Source: Anas platyrhynchos (taxonomy: Eukaryota; Chordata; Aves; Anseriformes; Anatidae). From it: a stretch of 64,000 bases of DNA. The notes beneath the pieces were generated by a model. It had not been told where the DNA came from. It saw only the letters and a program-made list of their open reading frames with translations, and did no database searches. The stretch covers positions 6,361,001 through 6,425,000 of the forward strand of contig NC_092611.1 of the NCBI RefSeq assembly GCF_047663525.1. Reading direction: 5' to 3'. Positions 46,146-55,605 of this stretch are shown one piece after another. The position numbers were made by a program, and so were the translations under genes. Within the stretch, counting starts at the first letter, position 1. Every line of letters starts with the position of its first letter.

Positions 46146-46779
46146 AGGGATGGGGCAGTTATTTGGTGCTTGGCTCTGCCAAGCTCCAACCTGCACTGTC
46201 CCGAGGGCAACGTGCTCGTTGCCGGGCTTGTTGGGTCTGCAGGTTGCTTGGGAAGCCCGATGAGATCAAGGTGGCTTTGAAGTGATAATTGCTTCTTCCC
46301 GTTTTTATCAGGTTTAACACCCAGGAACAACCACCAGGCCTTTTGCCATCACCTTTTTGCTTTAGCCATGCTCCAGCTATCTCTGTGATCGTCTCCTCCA
46401 CGCAGCAGGGCTGGGGCTTCATCCACCAGAGGAGGGTCCCAGCATGAAATCGGCTCTGGTTGCACTCCAGAGCAGGGTGGATGTGCCCTAGGACAACCCC
46501 TGTGCTTCCTGAGCCTCCCTGAGTTTTTAGGGAGAGCTGCGGGGGGGGGGCAGGAGATGAGCAGATACACAGCAGGGTTGAAAGAAGAGGACGGACATGG
46601 GAAGATCAGCAGACAAGCATCGATCTCAGCATCTCATGGCCGTGCACAATGGCACAACAACGTGCCAGAGCCACCACCAGGGCAGGGGGAGGTCCCGTGG
46701 CAGCTCCTACAGGTAGCAGTGCCCAGGGGAGATCACTTTTCCTCCTGCCTTCCTGCTCCCCAACGTGAGCGCGACGGGC

Positions 46780-47165
46780 TGTCAGCTCCGGTGTATTAAT
46801 AGACTATTAACGCTTCCAAGTTTCCTGAGCCGCGTGTATGGGTTTTCCATAGGTTAATTAGGCCATATTTCAGGATAATTACAGCTGTATATTTCTACAG
46901 TAATTAAGTGGCTTTAAAACATACCCACAATGTGGCTCACTGAATCATAATTAAACTTCCTCTGCCTCCTGCTATACACTATGGAACTAATACCCATAAA
47001 AGACCCAACGCTGCTCCTTGCCAGCAGCAAATTAGAGCTCACGAAAATAATCTTATGGAATGTATCTTTTTTATAGAATCATGTACAAATTAATTCAAAA
47101 TGAATATTACATGAGTCATCAAAATGCTCCGGCTTCTTTCTCTTTATTTATATTTATCCTCCCAC
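46780..47165. promoter_or_regulatory. Enhancer-like island with several homeodomain motifs
   Basis: Nearly 400 bp with GTGTATTAATAGACTATTAA, GGTTAATTAGGCC, GGATAATTACAGC, CAGTAATTAAGTGGC, ATCATAATTAAAC and CAAATTAATTC. TTAAGTGG at 46,904-46,911 also fits an NKX2-type core. At least five TAATTA/TAATTG-like cores in under 400 bp is dense. Strong candidate enhancer; conservation untested. Confidence 0.43.
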
Positions 47166-47179
47166 GTGAACTGTCACCT

Positions 47180-47210
47180 GGGGGGGACGGCGGGGATCCA
47201 GGGCGAGGGG
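47180..47210 (+). other. G-quadruplex motif
   Basis: G-runs of 7, 4, 3 and 4 are separated by loops of 5, 5 and 3 nt (ACGGC, ATCCA, CGA). This fits the canonical four-run pattern. It lies just downstream of the A+T island ending near 47,160. Confidence 0.75.
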
Positions 47211-47573
47211 AAAGTGACTCACTCAGGCGATGTCTGCCAGCGGTGGTGTGCTTTCCTCTTCCCTCCCATCACACTGGGAAAGGTTTCAGGTCCACGGAAA
47301 ATGGATGGGGACACCTGTACCAGGAGCTGAGGTCCGTGGACGCAGCCCTGGTGGCACCAAGCAATGCCTGGTGGCATCTTCTTTGTCACGGTTTGGCTCT
47401 TCTGTCCTCTGCTGGTTTTAGACACGGATATCAGGTGCCCTTTCAGCCTCCAATTCTGTCAGACAAGGACGCCAGCCCTTTCTCTGCGACGTTTGCCATT
47501 CCCTAAGCGAGCCAGCAAATGAACAAAATTCATTTCCCATCTATTATCCCCCGTGGTGAAAGTTCAGCAGTTT

Positions 47574-47591
47574 AAAAAAAAAAAAAAAAAA
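47574..47591. repeat. Poly(A) tract
   Basis: About 18 uninterrupted A after CAGCAGTTT. Simple homopolymer without recognisable retroposon body. Confidence 0.9.
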
Positions 47592-47699
47592 GGTTATAAA
47601 AGGGTTTCCAGGCCCTATAGGGTTAGATAAAGGGAAATGTCTTGGCCAGCAGGCTTCAGACAATATCTGTTTGCATTTTTCAGCAGATTGACTCCGGTT

Positions 47700-48425
47700 G
47701 TATCTACATGCCTTTGATGTGAGCTTGCAGCAAACATTCCAGCGGATGAATTAATAATTAGATGGAGCGGTGATGGGTACTCTAGAAACAAAATTATAGA
47801 GATAGGCAGATAGACGGATGGATCCGTCTCCCTGAGAGAAGTGAATTTTAAGCAACGTTACAGCACATTAGTGGAAATCAAATGTGATATTCTTATTCAC
47901 CCTGGAAACTCATTCCAGGGGTTGAGTTCAGCCGCTCGGGAGGCAGCCGCGGCGCCGTGTGAGCAGCATGGCCAATCCTCAGCAGCTCTCGCTCCCAGCC
48001 CCGAATGTTTGCAATGAATTCCTGCTGCAAAGCAAAGCAAATTCAAGCCTTCCACCAGGGCCAGGGTTTCACACCCAGCGTCCCCTTGCCGTTCTCCCGA
48101 GTAACCTCACCTAATGAATAGACTCTGGGAGAGACATCTCCGCGCAGAGAGCTTGCCGACAGGAGCGGAAGCCAAATTGCAGGATTATTGATGAATTATT
48201 CAGCCCGCTCTGCCTGTAACACTGACATGTGAGTCAGGAGCTTAATGCCCTGAGGCACCACATTCATTGTGGGAGTACAAATCCTGGAGTGCTGGTTTAT
48301 AATCAACATATTGCATAAACGCCTCTTGCTTGTGCAAATCAATTTTTGCTAGGTCTCGGGCCTTAATCTCAAGTGCATCCTGCTTGGGAACTAAAAAAAA
48401 TATGAAGTTTTGGGTGGGGCTCATC
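47700..48425. promoter_or_regulatory. Two enhancer-like blocks flanking a small CpG cluster
   Basis: The first block (47,700-47,920) has GATGAATTAATAATTAGATGG and the near-palindrome GACGGAT-GG-ATCCGTC (47,812-47,827). A small CpG cluster follows (47,931-47,960, including GCCGCGGCGCCG). The second block (48,170-48,420) has GATTATTGATGAATTATTC, TATAATCAACATATTGC and GCAAATCAATTTTTGC. No coding signal. Regulatory role inferred. Confidence 0.35.
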
Positions 48426-50085
48426 CCCCGTGGCTCACATCAGAAGTTCATCTCGAGCAAGGAGGGCAGGAGAACTGCTCGGCTCATTCCTTATTTATTT
48501 GTAATGAGTGAGAGGGGAAAAAATGCAACAAGACAACTCAGGTGAGGTGTAAGGAAAAGCTTTCTAGTTGTACGAGGAGCGAGGCATGGGAACAAGTCAT
48601 CCAGGAGTCACCGAACCTCCTCCCTCAGAGGCGTGCGAAGCGGGCATAGCACCTGCCAAGGACGTTTGGACGTGTTTGATTCTGCTCCAGTGAAGGAGGG
48701 AGGGACGCGATGTTCTCCCGAGGTTCCTCCCAGCTGCGCACGTCTAAGAGAGAAAGGAAGGAAATTAAATTACGGGTCAGCTGAGACAGGCCTTGGTTTT
48801 GATGAAGATATTTCAGAAACATCACCGGGAGCGGGAGACGTCAGCCTCGGCAACAGGCAGATTCCCCAGGACGGATGAAACCAGGAGCTACGGCAGCGTC
48901 CTCAGAAATGACCGGAATGGGGTCGTTGTTGGGCGTGCAAGTGAAGATTTTTGAAGCTGCTTGGAAAATCTGGGTGCTGTGCCCCCGCCAGCAGGCAGGG
49001 AGCCGACCTCTCCTCCTGCCCGGGTTCCTGGCCAGTGCCTGCCACGTGCCACCAACCCAGCTGTGGTTTTGTGCTCGTCCCCGGGAGGGTTTTCTGGCTC
49101 TGGTGGAAACACAGGGCCCTATCTCGATGCAGCCTGCAGTGCTGAGATTGGGAAGCGCTGTGTAAAGTGTCAGCCCGTATCATTAATCGCTCCTCGGTGT
49201 TGCTGCAGACTTTTATGTGGCAGGCGGTGCAATCTGTAACAAGCTACTGTCACTGTAAAAATGTTCCTGTGCATTTGTGGCGGAGCCGGAGGGCAGATCA
49301 GAAGGGGAAAAAGGATTTGCAGCTGCCGGGTGAAGGGGGCTGAGGCTTTGCAGGTGCTGGCAGAGGTGTGGACAGGAGACAAGGCTGGCTCCCTGCACGC
49401 AGATGGACTTCACTGCTGCTTGGAGGGCCTGAGAGAGGCACTCAGGTCTTTTCCTGCAAGTAGACAGCAGCAGTGCTCCTGTGGTGGCTTTCAGCAAACC
49501 TGTGGGTCGGGCCATGAAGCCAGGTCTTTGGGTTTTGATTTTGAGGGCTGAAAAGCTCAACAGCCCTTCTGCTGCAGGAGGAGGGGCCCTGAGGTTTGGG
49601 TTGCCTTGGGGAGCCGGTGCCCACTGCACAACAGCTCCCCAGGGCGTGGGTGAGCTCCCCAAACAGAAATCGAGCTGAGAGAGGAAAGAAAGGAGAAAAA
49701 AGGAGAGAAGCTGGCCAGGGACATCTTTCCAGCCAGCAGCTCCTTCATGGCCAAAGGCGGCCCTGCTCCCAGCTCCTGCTGCCTCCCTTGTCCCGACACA
49801 GGGGGCACAGACCCCAAGGGTGCCATTGGCTTGCTGGTAGAGCTGGGGATGATTAAAGGAGAGAGTGGAAGCTTTTTTTCGATCAGGAAGGCTACCACCT
49901 TTGGCAGTTTTAATAAACCAATAATCAAACAAAGAGCAGAGTGCAATAAATTAGCATCTTTTACCAGGAGCCAGGCCAGAGAGTTCTTCTGAAGCCGTCA
50001 CCGGTGGTGTAAGCGGTGCGAAGGAGGGCGGGCAGAGGAGGGAGCAGTGGAGGGGAGAAGCAGGAGGGGAAAAAAAAAATAATAA
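48426..50085. other. Gene-free stretch 48.4-50.1 kb
   Basis: Spacer with overlapping open frames, including 239 codons on the minus strand at 49,213-49,932, none with a recognisable domain. At 49,860-49,980 there is an A+T block with GTTTTAATAAACCAATAATC, AAACAAAGAGC and CAATAAATTAGC. It sits just upstream of the CpG island and may belong to the same element. Confidence 0.55.
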
Positions 50086-50392
50086 TGCGTTTAACCCCGC
50101 TTGTTAGACATGCGAATCCTGCGTCTGGTTTGCGACGGCCGTACACCATGTGCAAGTGCTGATAAGGCCCCGTGCGAAATTGGCAGCGTGGCGTCTCCCT
50201 GCCACAAAGCGCCTCGCCACGGCACAGATAAAGGAGCGGGGCCGGCTGAGCGGGGCGGCACGATTAAAGGAGGCGGGAGAGGTGAGGAAAGCACCATTAG
50301 GGCCGCTATTAGTTAATGAGCATGAGTGTGACGGGGCGCACGGTGTTTGCACACAGGCGGGCACGCCGGATCGTCGCGGGTGTGCGTCCTGG
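50086..50392. promoter_or_regulatory. CpG island without an evident gene
   Basis: A hand count gives about 31 CpG in roughly 300 bp at about 58-60% G+C. The observed/expected ratio is above 1, well past usual island thresholds and the highest in the window. It mixes CpG-rich stretches (GATCGTCGCGGGTGTGCG) with A+T motifs (GGCACGATTAAAGG, GCTATTAGTTAATGAGC). The A+T block at 49.86-49.98 kb lies just upstream. No TATA box or start codon context is convincing. It could be the promoter of an unannotated non-coding RNA, an orphan island or a constitutively unmethylated enhancer. Confidence 0.55.
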
Positions 50393-52080
50393 TGCATCCA
50401 GCTCAGAGCTCTGCTGAGGGCGAGTGGGAAGGGGAGAGATGTGCAGCCCTCGGGGAATCCCAGCAAGAGGTTTCAGCTCTTGGAGAAGCCAGCTGTTCAT
50501 TTCTCCTTCTCCTCTCCCCAGCTGGGGGACCCCAGAGCAGTGCCCGCTCAGCCCAGCGTTGTGCTGAAGGGTTTTGAAGCGCTTGGCCCCGGGCAGGCTG
50601 GCTAAACCCGAGCAGATGGCCACATTACCCCTGCAAAAGAGCAGCAGTGCTCCCGGTGCATCAGCAGCCCCCCGTCCAGCCTCAGCCTTCCAATTTTCTC
50701 TGCAAGCCTCTGACAGCTGCTCCCGGGGAAATTGCACCCGCGTGGCGAGCCGGGGTTAGAGAGACGTAGCCCTCACCTCCTTTTCATTACCAATAACCAC
50801 GCGCTGCCTTTGTCTTCTGAAGCAATTTCATAGCCGGTGCACAAACACGGAGCCATCAAAGGAGCCTTTCACTGGGCTGGCACCAGAGACAATGGGAAGC
50901 AGATACACCTTCATCAACAAAGAGACGCATTTCCATTTTGATAACAAATGTCTCTGGCTCCCCATTGAACACCCGCATCTTGTTTTGCCTCTGTTTTCTC
51001 TCGCCTTCCCCGAGCCAGCGAGAGGAGCCCGCCAAGCAGAGGGGCTGCACAATAGCATCTCCCTCTTGCTCCCGATGCCAATTGCTGCGCCGACAGATCT
51101 GATGGGCCTGCCCGCCACGGTTCGCATTTCATCCTAAACGGGAGAGAGAGGGGGGAGAAAAAAGGCCTTATTTTCCTCCCTTCAGTGTTATCTTCCTCTT
51201 TCATGTTCTCATTACAATGCCACCATGGTGATAGGAACGGAGAGATCCAGGAGCTGCCAGCAGAGATGGTTTCTGCACGTGTGCCTGCCCAGCTGCGGGC
51301 ACGCAGGGCAAAGCGTGGCTCCTGCTGGCCTGAAGTGCTGCCAGCTCCCACCGTGGCCACGCACAGCTCCCCAGGATGCTCTCTTGGGGCTGCCTTGGGG
51401 CACGAGGGGCACGAGCACAGGGCTGCGGGCGTGGGGCTGCCAGCCACCGACACGCATGGTACCGACAGCATCCCTTTGGGAACGGTGGATGTGGCCCCAG
51501 CTGCACAAAGACGAGCAGGTGGCTATAGCAATTAGGGGTCTCCACCCATTTCTTCATCATATTCCTGCTTTGTCTCCTCCAGTAAGCATCTCGAGCATCT
51601 CCTCAGAGGATCTCAGCCCCCCTGCTCTGTGGGGGCATGAGCTGAGCCTGCTCCCTCCAGACCCTGCTGCCAGAGGGTCCTGCAATGTGCTTGGAGCGAA
51701 GTGGTGGACTGAGCTCCTGCCTTTGCTGCCAGGGAGTGGCAGTCCTGAGCGGGGCTCCAGTGCCAGGAACTGGCCAGGAGGCTGCTTGGTCCTTCTTTAT
51801 ATCAATCTCTGGTAGGAAAATGCAAACGAGCACTAGCAACTCCCTCTTGTGATGGCGAAGAGCACATGCATACACCTGCTGCTGTCCTCAGGAGATGGAC
51901 GGGCTGCGCTCCTCAGAGCTCGTTTTCATGGCCACTGTCTCATCTACCGACTCTTCTGGCTCTGCCAAAATTTTCACCCACAGCTGCAGAGCATTTTCCT
52001 TACCAGCCTGATCCTGGGAGGTTGCACAGGTGTTTTCTCCTTCACTGCAGCACCTATGGGTGACGTGATACAGCATGGAG
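50393..52080. other. Gene-free stretch 50.4-52.1 kb
   Basis: Contains the SOX-like-rich block at 50.78-51.14 kb. The palindrome CACCATGGTG lies at 51,221-51,230. Open frames of up to 196 codons (51,225-51,815) are in G+C-rich sequence and overlap minus-strand frames. No recognisable gene. Confidence 0.55.
50780..51145. promoter_or_regulatory. Enhancer-like block with multiple SOX-like cores
   Basis: Within 360 bp are CATTACCAATAACC, AGAGACAATGGG, CATCAACAAAGAGAC, TTTTGATAACAAATG and CCCCATTGAAC: at least four ACAATG/AACAAAG/CATTG-type cores. They span about 110 bp between 50,886 and 50,975. Stops occur in most frames. The clustering suggests SOX-dependent regulation, but this is inference. 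Confidence 0.33.
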
Positions 52081-52310
52081 AGAGAAGCGGGGTTGGATGG
52101 GGAGGCTGGTTTGGAAGAAAGGGAGAGGCAAGGAGACAAGGAAAGAATTGGTAAAACCCACTCTAATCTGAGAAGAACCTAAGGAGAGAGAGAGTGGAAT
52201 GTGAAGAGGGTAAAGAAAGACACAGGAGAGCTTTTTGAAAGGTAGGAAGGAATGAAGAAAGAGTGGCGAAGTGATGAAAAGAGAAAGGGAGAAAAGAATT
52301 GCATATGATG
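52080..52310 (+). repeat. Purine-rich (A/G) low-complexity tract
   Basis: About 230 bp strongly biased to purines on the plus strand, with GAGAGAGAGAG at about 52,183-52,193 and repeated GAAAGA/GGAAG strings. There is no fixed period. Such tracts can form triplex structures. It leads directly into the anomalous open frame that follows. Confidence 0.7.
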
Positions 52311-52338
52311 GATTGTACACCAGGAATCCAAGATCAAA

Positions 52339-52770
52339 ATGCCAACTAAATTAGGGTATTATAGGTCACTGAACAGAAACGGCACAATGGCTGAGTCTCT
52401 AACAAAGGTTAAAACACGGAACAAAGACAAAGAATGGCACAATCCAGAGTCAGTGACCATAAACTCCAACAAAAGGGAGGGCGTCGCAAAGATGATGGGA
52501 AAGCAGAAGAAATCGTTGCTTGCAATCAGTGTTCAGCGGGTCAGATTGGAAATAAATGTGCCTTTCAGAGCAGGCATTGTAGATGCAAACACAGATGCAG
52601 GTCTGACAACATCTTCCAACAACGTTATTACACTTAAAACACTTGGTGGGGATGAGAAGCCAATGTCAGCTAAAAAACCAGAGAGAAATATGCTTAAAAT
52701 ATACAGAATTGCATATGAACATGGAATGAAGCATCATAAAGAAGCCCTGCTTTCTCTGAGCTGCTGAATA
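52339..52770 (+). other. Anomalous 142-codon open frame, unrecognised
   Basis: The open frame is Lys/Asn-rich and lies in A+T-leaning DNA where stops should be common, unlike the other long frames in the window, which sit in G+C-rich spacer. A second frame is also open at 52,434-52,637. That one encodes a short Cys-rich stretch (CNQCSAGQIGNKC... CRCKHRC). I recognise no domain in either. There is no clear splice or poly(A) context, but AATAAA occurs at about 53,145. It may be a retroelement fragment, an exon of an unknown gene or chance. Confidence 0.25.
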
Positions 52771-55389
52771 CAGCTGCCTGGGAATTTTTCAGTAAAATCA
52801 GACTTTGGTTGGAAAATAACAATTTAGCTAAATTGAAGCCCTTTGCGCTGGAAAGGGCGGTTTTGCTAAGCTTTTGGGTTTGTAAACATTCACTGAAAAG
52901 GTTTGAAATTGCTGAAGGATGCCTGTGTTAGCCTGGTTTCCTAAGGCAGGGGAGCTTATGAGATCACCCCACGTAGAGGTAAGGAAGGTCTTTTTGCTGG
53001 GCCTAGACATCCCTGGGGTCACTGTGTTTTGAGAGAACTGGGTCACTGCCAAACGCTGGCAGAAGCAACCACCAGCCCTCTCCCACCCAAAAACCTGGAC
53101 AAAAAGACACTGATGGGATCCTGCTGCCTGTGCTACAGGACTTAATAAACGTTGACATTTTTACAGAGAGCTGTCTACGTATTTGATTGGCATTAATATG
53201 ATCTACGCAGGATTAATGGGATACCCAAATCGTTCCCCATGCAAGTAGAGGCAAATTTGCTCTTGCCTCTTATTTTGGCTACAAGCCTCCTTCCCTGCGG
53301 TGCTGTGGTGATGGGGCAGGAGGGTGCAGCCCCCTGCAGCCCCCTGCAGCCCCCTGCAGCCCCCCAGCCCTTTGCCAGCCCCACTGCCCAGCCCCTCTCA
53401 CTTTCCCTTTTGACCTGCCTTATTTTTAGCAGCCTCTCCGAGCTGCGTATTTCTTCAGCTTCGATCGCAGCGGCTGAGGTAGCAATAGCAAGTGCAATTT
53501 CCAAGCTATGTCTCACGAGTGGCTTGGAATAAAAAGTCTGCATCCCCTCCTGGACACAACCGTGCAGGGGCCATCATCTCCCTCTCCTTTAATCCCATGG
53601 GCACCTCCTTGAATTTCTCCCCAGCCCCAGCACGGGCAAATCTCACCCACAGCTGTTTATTCCCCATTGGAGCAGCTGGGATTTGCAGCTCTATAAAAGC
53701 CTTGTAGCAGCACGGGGGCCCCAGGCACCCTCCTGAGTAACATTACTCAGTACGGAAAGGATGTGCCTGGGGAGGACACCACTCAGAGCCCCCGGGCTGC
53801 CATTCTTTGAGGTCACCTCATCTGTCTGCTGGCCCCGCTGGAGAAGCCAGCCTCAGCCCATCACCTTTCTAATGGTTTTGCACCTAAAACAGTATTTTTT
53901 TTTAATTAATTATTTTTTTTTTCTTCCCCAGCCTTCCCTGCAAGCCCTGCAGCCCCCTCCCTCCTCCTGCTCAGGTGGGTGAGCAGGGAAGGGCTTAGCC
54001 AAGACCCTGTTGAAGCTGCAGCTGGAGAGACAGAGAGGTCTGCACCATATTAAGGGGATTTAGGAAGGGTGACTGTGTAGACCGATGTGTTGTGCAGGAG
54101 AGGCTGAATTCTTGAAAGGAGCAGGAGTGGGGAGAAGAGGGCTCTTTGAGGAGGAGCAGAAAAAAAGCACAGATAAATGGCCAGGCCAGCTCTGTGCACG
54201 GCCTCTGAAGGGTCTCCGTGCAGCTCGGACAGCTGGAGACTCGCACACCTTGCTGTTTTTACGCAGGATGGCATGGCCACAAACAAAGGCCTGGCATTTG
54301 GGTGTGCAGGGGGGGAGCCCAGCAGCTGGCGAGGGGCTTGGGCCAGATGGCGGGCAGGATTAGAGGCGCCTGATTCTGCAGAATGCATCGGGAACTTGGA
54401 TGATCTAATATCGCTCCAGATGTGACATGCCTAAATCCACGGGGAGGAGCTGTTTCGGGGGGGAGGGATGGTCCCTGCCAGCTCCCTCCCTGGGAAGGAA
54501 TTCCCTCGCCTCGCAGGGGGCAGGGGTCTGGGAGCGCAGGGAAGGAATTACAGCATTGAGCTGGCTCTTCCCTGGCAAACCACACAGGGAGCCTTCCCAA
54601 TCCCGTGCCCCTCCACGCAGCCATTTGGGCTATGAGATTTTTTTAAAAATGCCTTTATTACAGGGATTATTATCGTAAATAGGTTAAACCATCAGCGACA
54701 ATGCCAGCTACCCCGAGGAGAAAAAAAACAGTGACTCGGAGACGATTTCAACCAGCTGCCCACCTCCCCTCTCCCAGCCCTGTTCTGCCTAATTCAGACC
54801 TCAGGCAGATGCCTCTTGGCTATGATCTGCCATGCACTAAAAAAGCCTTATAAATAACCACCATTGTTCCAAGATTGCCATCTTGCAGATTCCAAGGCCT
54901 CTGTTCGTGCCGGGGAGAAGCAGAGGAGGCTGCTCAAATCCTTTCTGCCCTGTGCTCCCCCAGCTTCCAAAGTGTCCCCTGCCCTGCCGCCCTCAGGAGC
55001 TCTGCACCCCCTTTTCGCTGCATTTGGGTTTTCACCCAAAACGATTTGATTGTGAGAGACGAGGCTGGGGAAATATCCCCGGCTGCAGATGGCTCCCACT
55101 CACGGATGACGCTCCCAGACAGCCCTCCTTCCCAATTAACTTCATCCCCTCCAGCTCAGCACAGACGGAGACCCTGATTTCCCATTTCCCTGTCCCATCA
55201 TGTAAGGGCAGGAGGCACGGAGCACCCCGGCACCCCCGGGAGCACAGGCTGCTTGCTCCATGTGTCGGCACGGCACCGGCCCCCAGCAGTTCCTCCCCGC
55301 CTGGTTTCTGTGATGGGGAAACTTCAGAGGCAGGGAGTGTTTTCCAAGAAGGATTTTGAGAGAAGGGAAGCAGACAATCCCCCGGAGCT
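52771..55389. other. Gene-free stretch 52.8-55.4 kb
   Basis: Spacer with a 10-bp tandem repeat at 53,325-53,365, a T/A low-complexity run at about 53,892-53,922, and an A+T block at about 54,625-54,720 (TTTATTACAGGGATTATTATC). Open frames reach 158 codons (54,883-55,359) with no recognised domain. Confidence 0.6.
53325..53365. repeat. 10-bp tandem repeat (CCCCTGCAGC)n
   Basis: Three exact CCCCTGCAGC units (53,331-53,360) with partial units at both ends. It is a short minisatellite-like tract that may vary in copy number. Confidence 0.92.
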
Positions 55390-55605
55390 GGTTTATGGTA
55401 GTTTTACACTTACCAGCTGTTTGCACATGAAATTGTTTCATGCGATTAGGCAGGTAACAGCACCTTTAAGCCCTGTGTCAAATATTATTACGCAATAAAA
55501 TAAAACCCTGAAGGAAATCGCCTTGACACACACCCTGATTTACACCCTGCACCGTGAAGATAATTACATTTCAGTTTGATATATAAGAGGCAGCAGAGGA
55601 AGCCT
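55390..55605. promoter_or_regulatory. Enhancer-like island with C/EBP-PAR-type site
   Basis: The block contains TTTGCACATGAAATTG, TTCATGCGATTAGG, AAGATAATTACATTTC and ATTACGCAAT (55,487-55,496), a good C/EBP or PAR-bZIP core. It ends in GATATATAAGAGGC. It is complex and A+T-rich. The TATATAAG could be a TATA-like element, but no transcript evidence is visible. Confidence 0.37.

Larger units (their letters stand above)
43171..46779. other. Gene-free stretch 43.2-46.8 kb
   Basis: A+T islands at about 43,190-43,300, 44,000-44,180 (GTGTTAATTGCAATCC, CGTGTTATTACCGGG) and 45,690-45,870. The rest is G+C-rich spacer with overlapping chance frames, such as 176 codons on the minus strand at 43,427-43,957. 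A C/T tract lies at about 45,889-45,932. A G10 run lies at about 46,542-46,551. No gene recognised. Confidence 0.6.

Noticed and set aside
49213-49932. 239-codon minus-strand open frame
   Set aside because: No domain, and plus-strand frames are open over the same interval, so it is best explained by few stop codons.
51221-51230. CACCATGG as a start codon in good Kozak context
   Set aside because: It is part of the palindrome CACCATGGTG. The frame behind it is closed within a few codons (GTGATAG).
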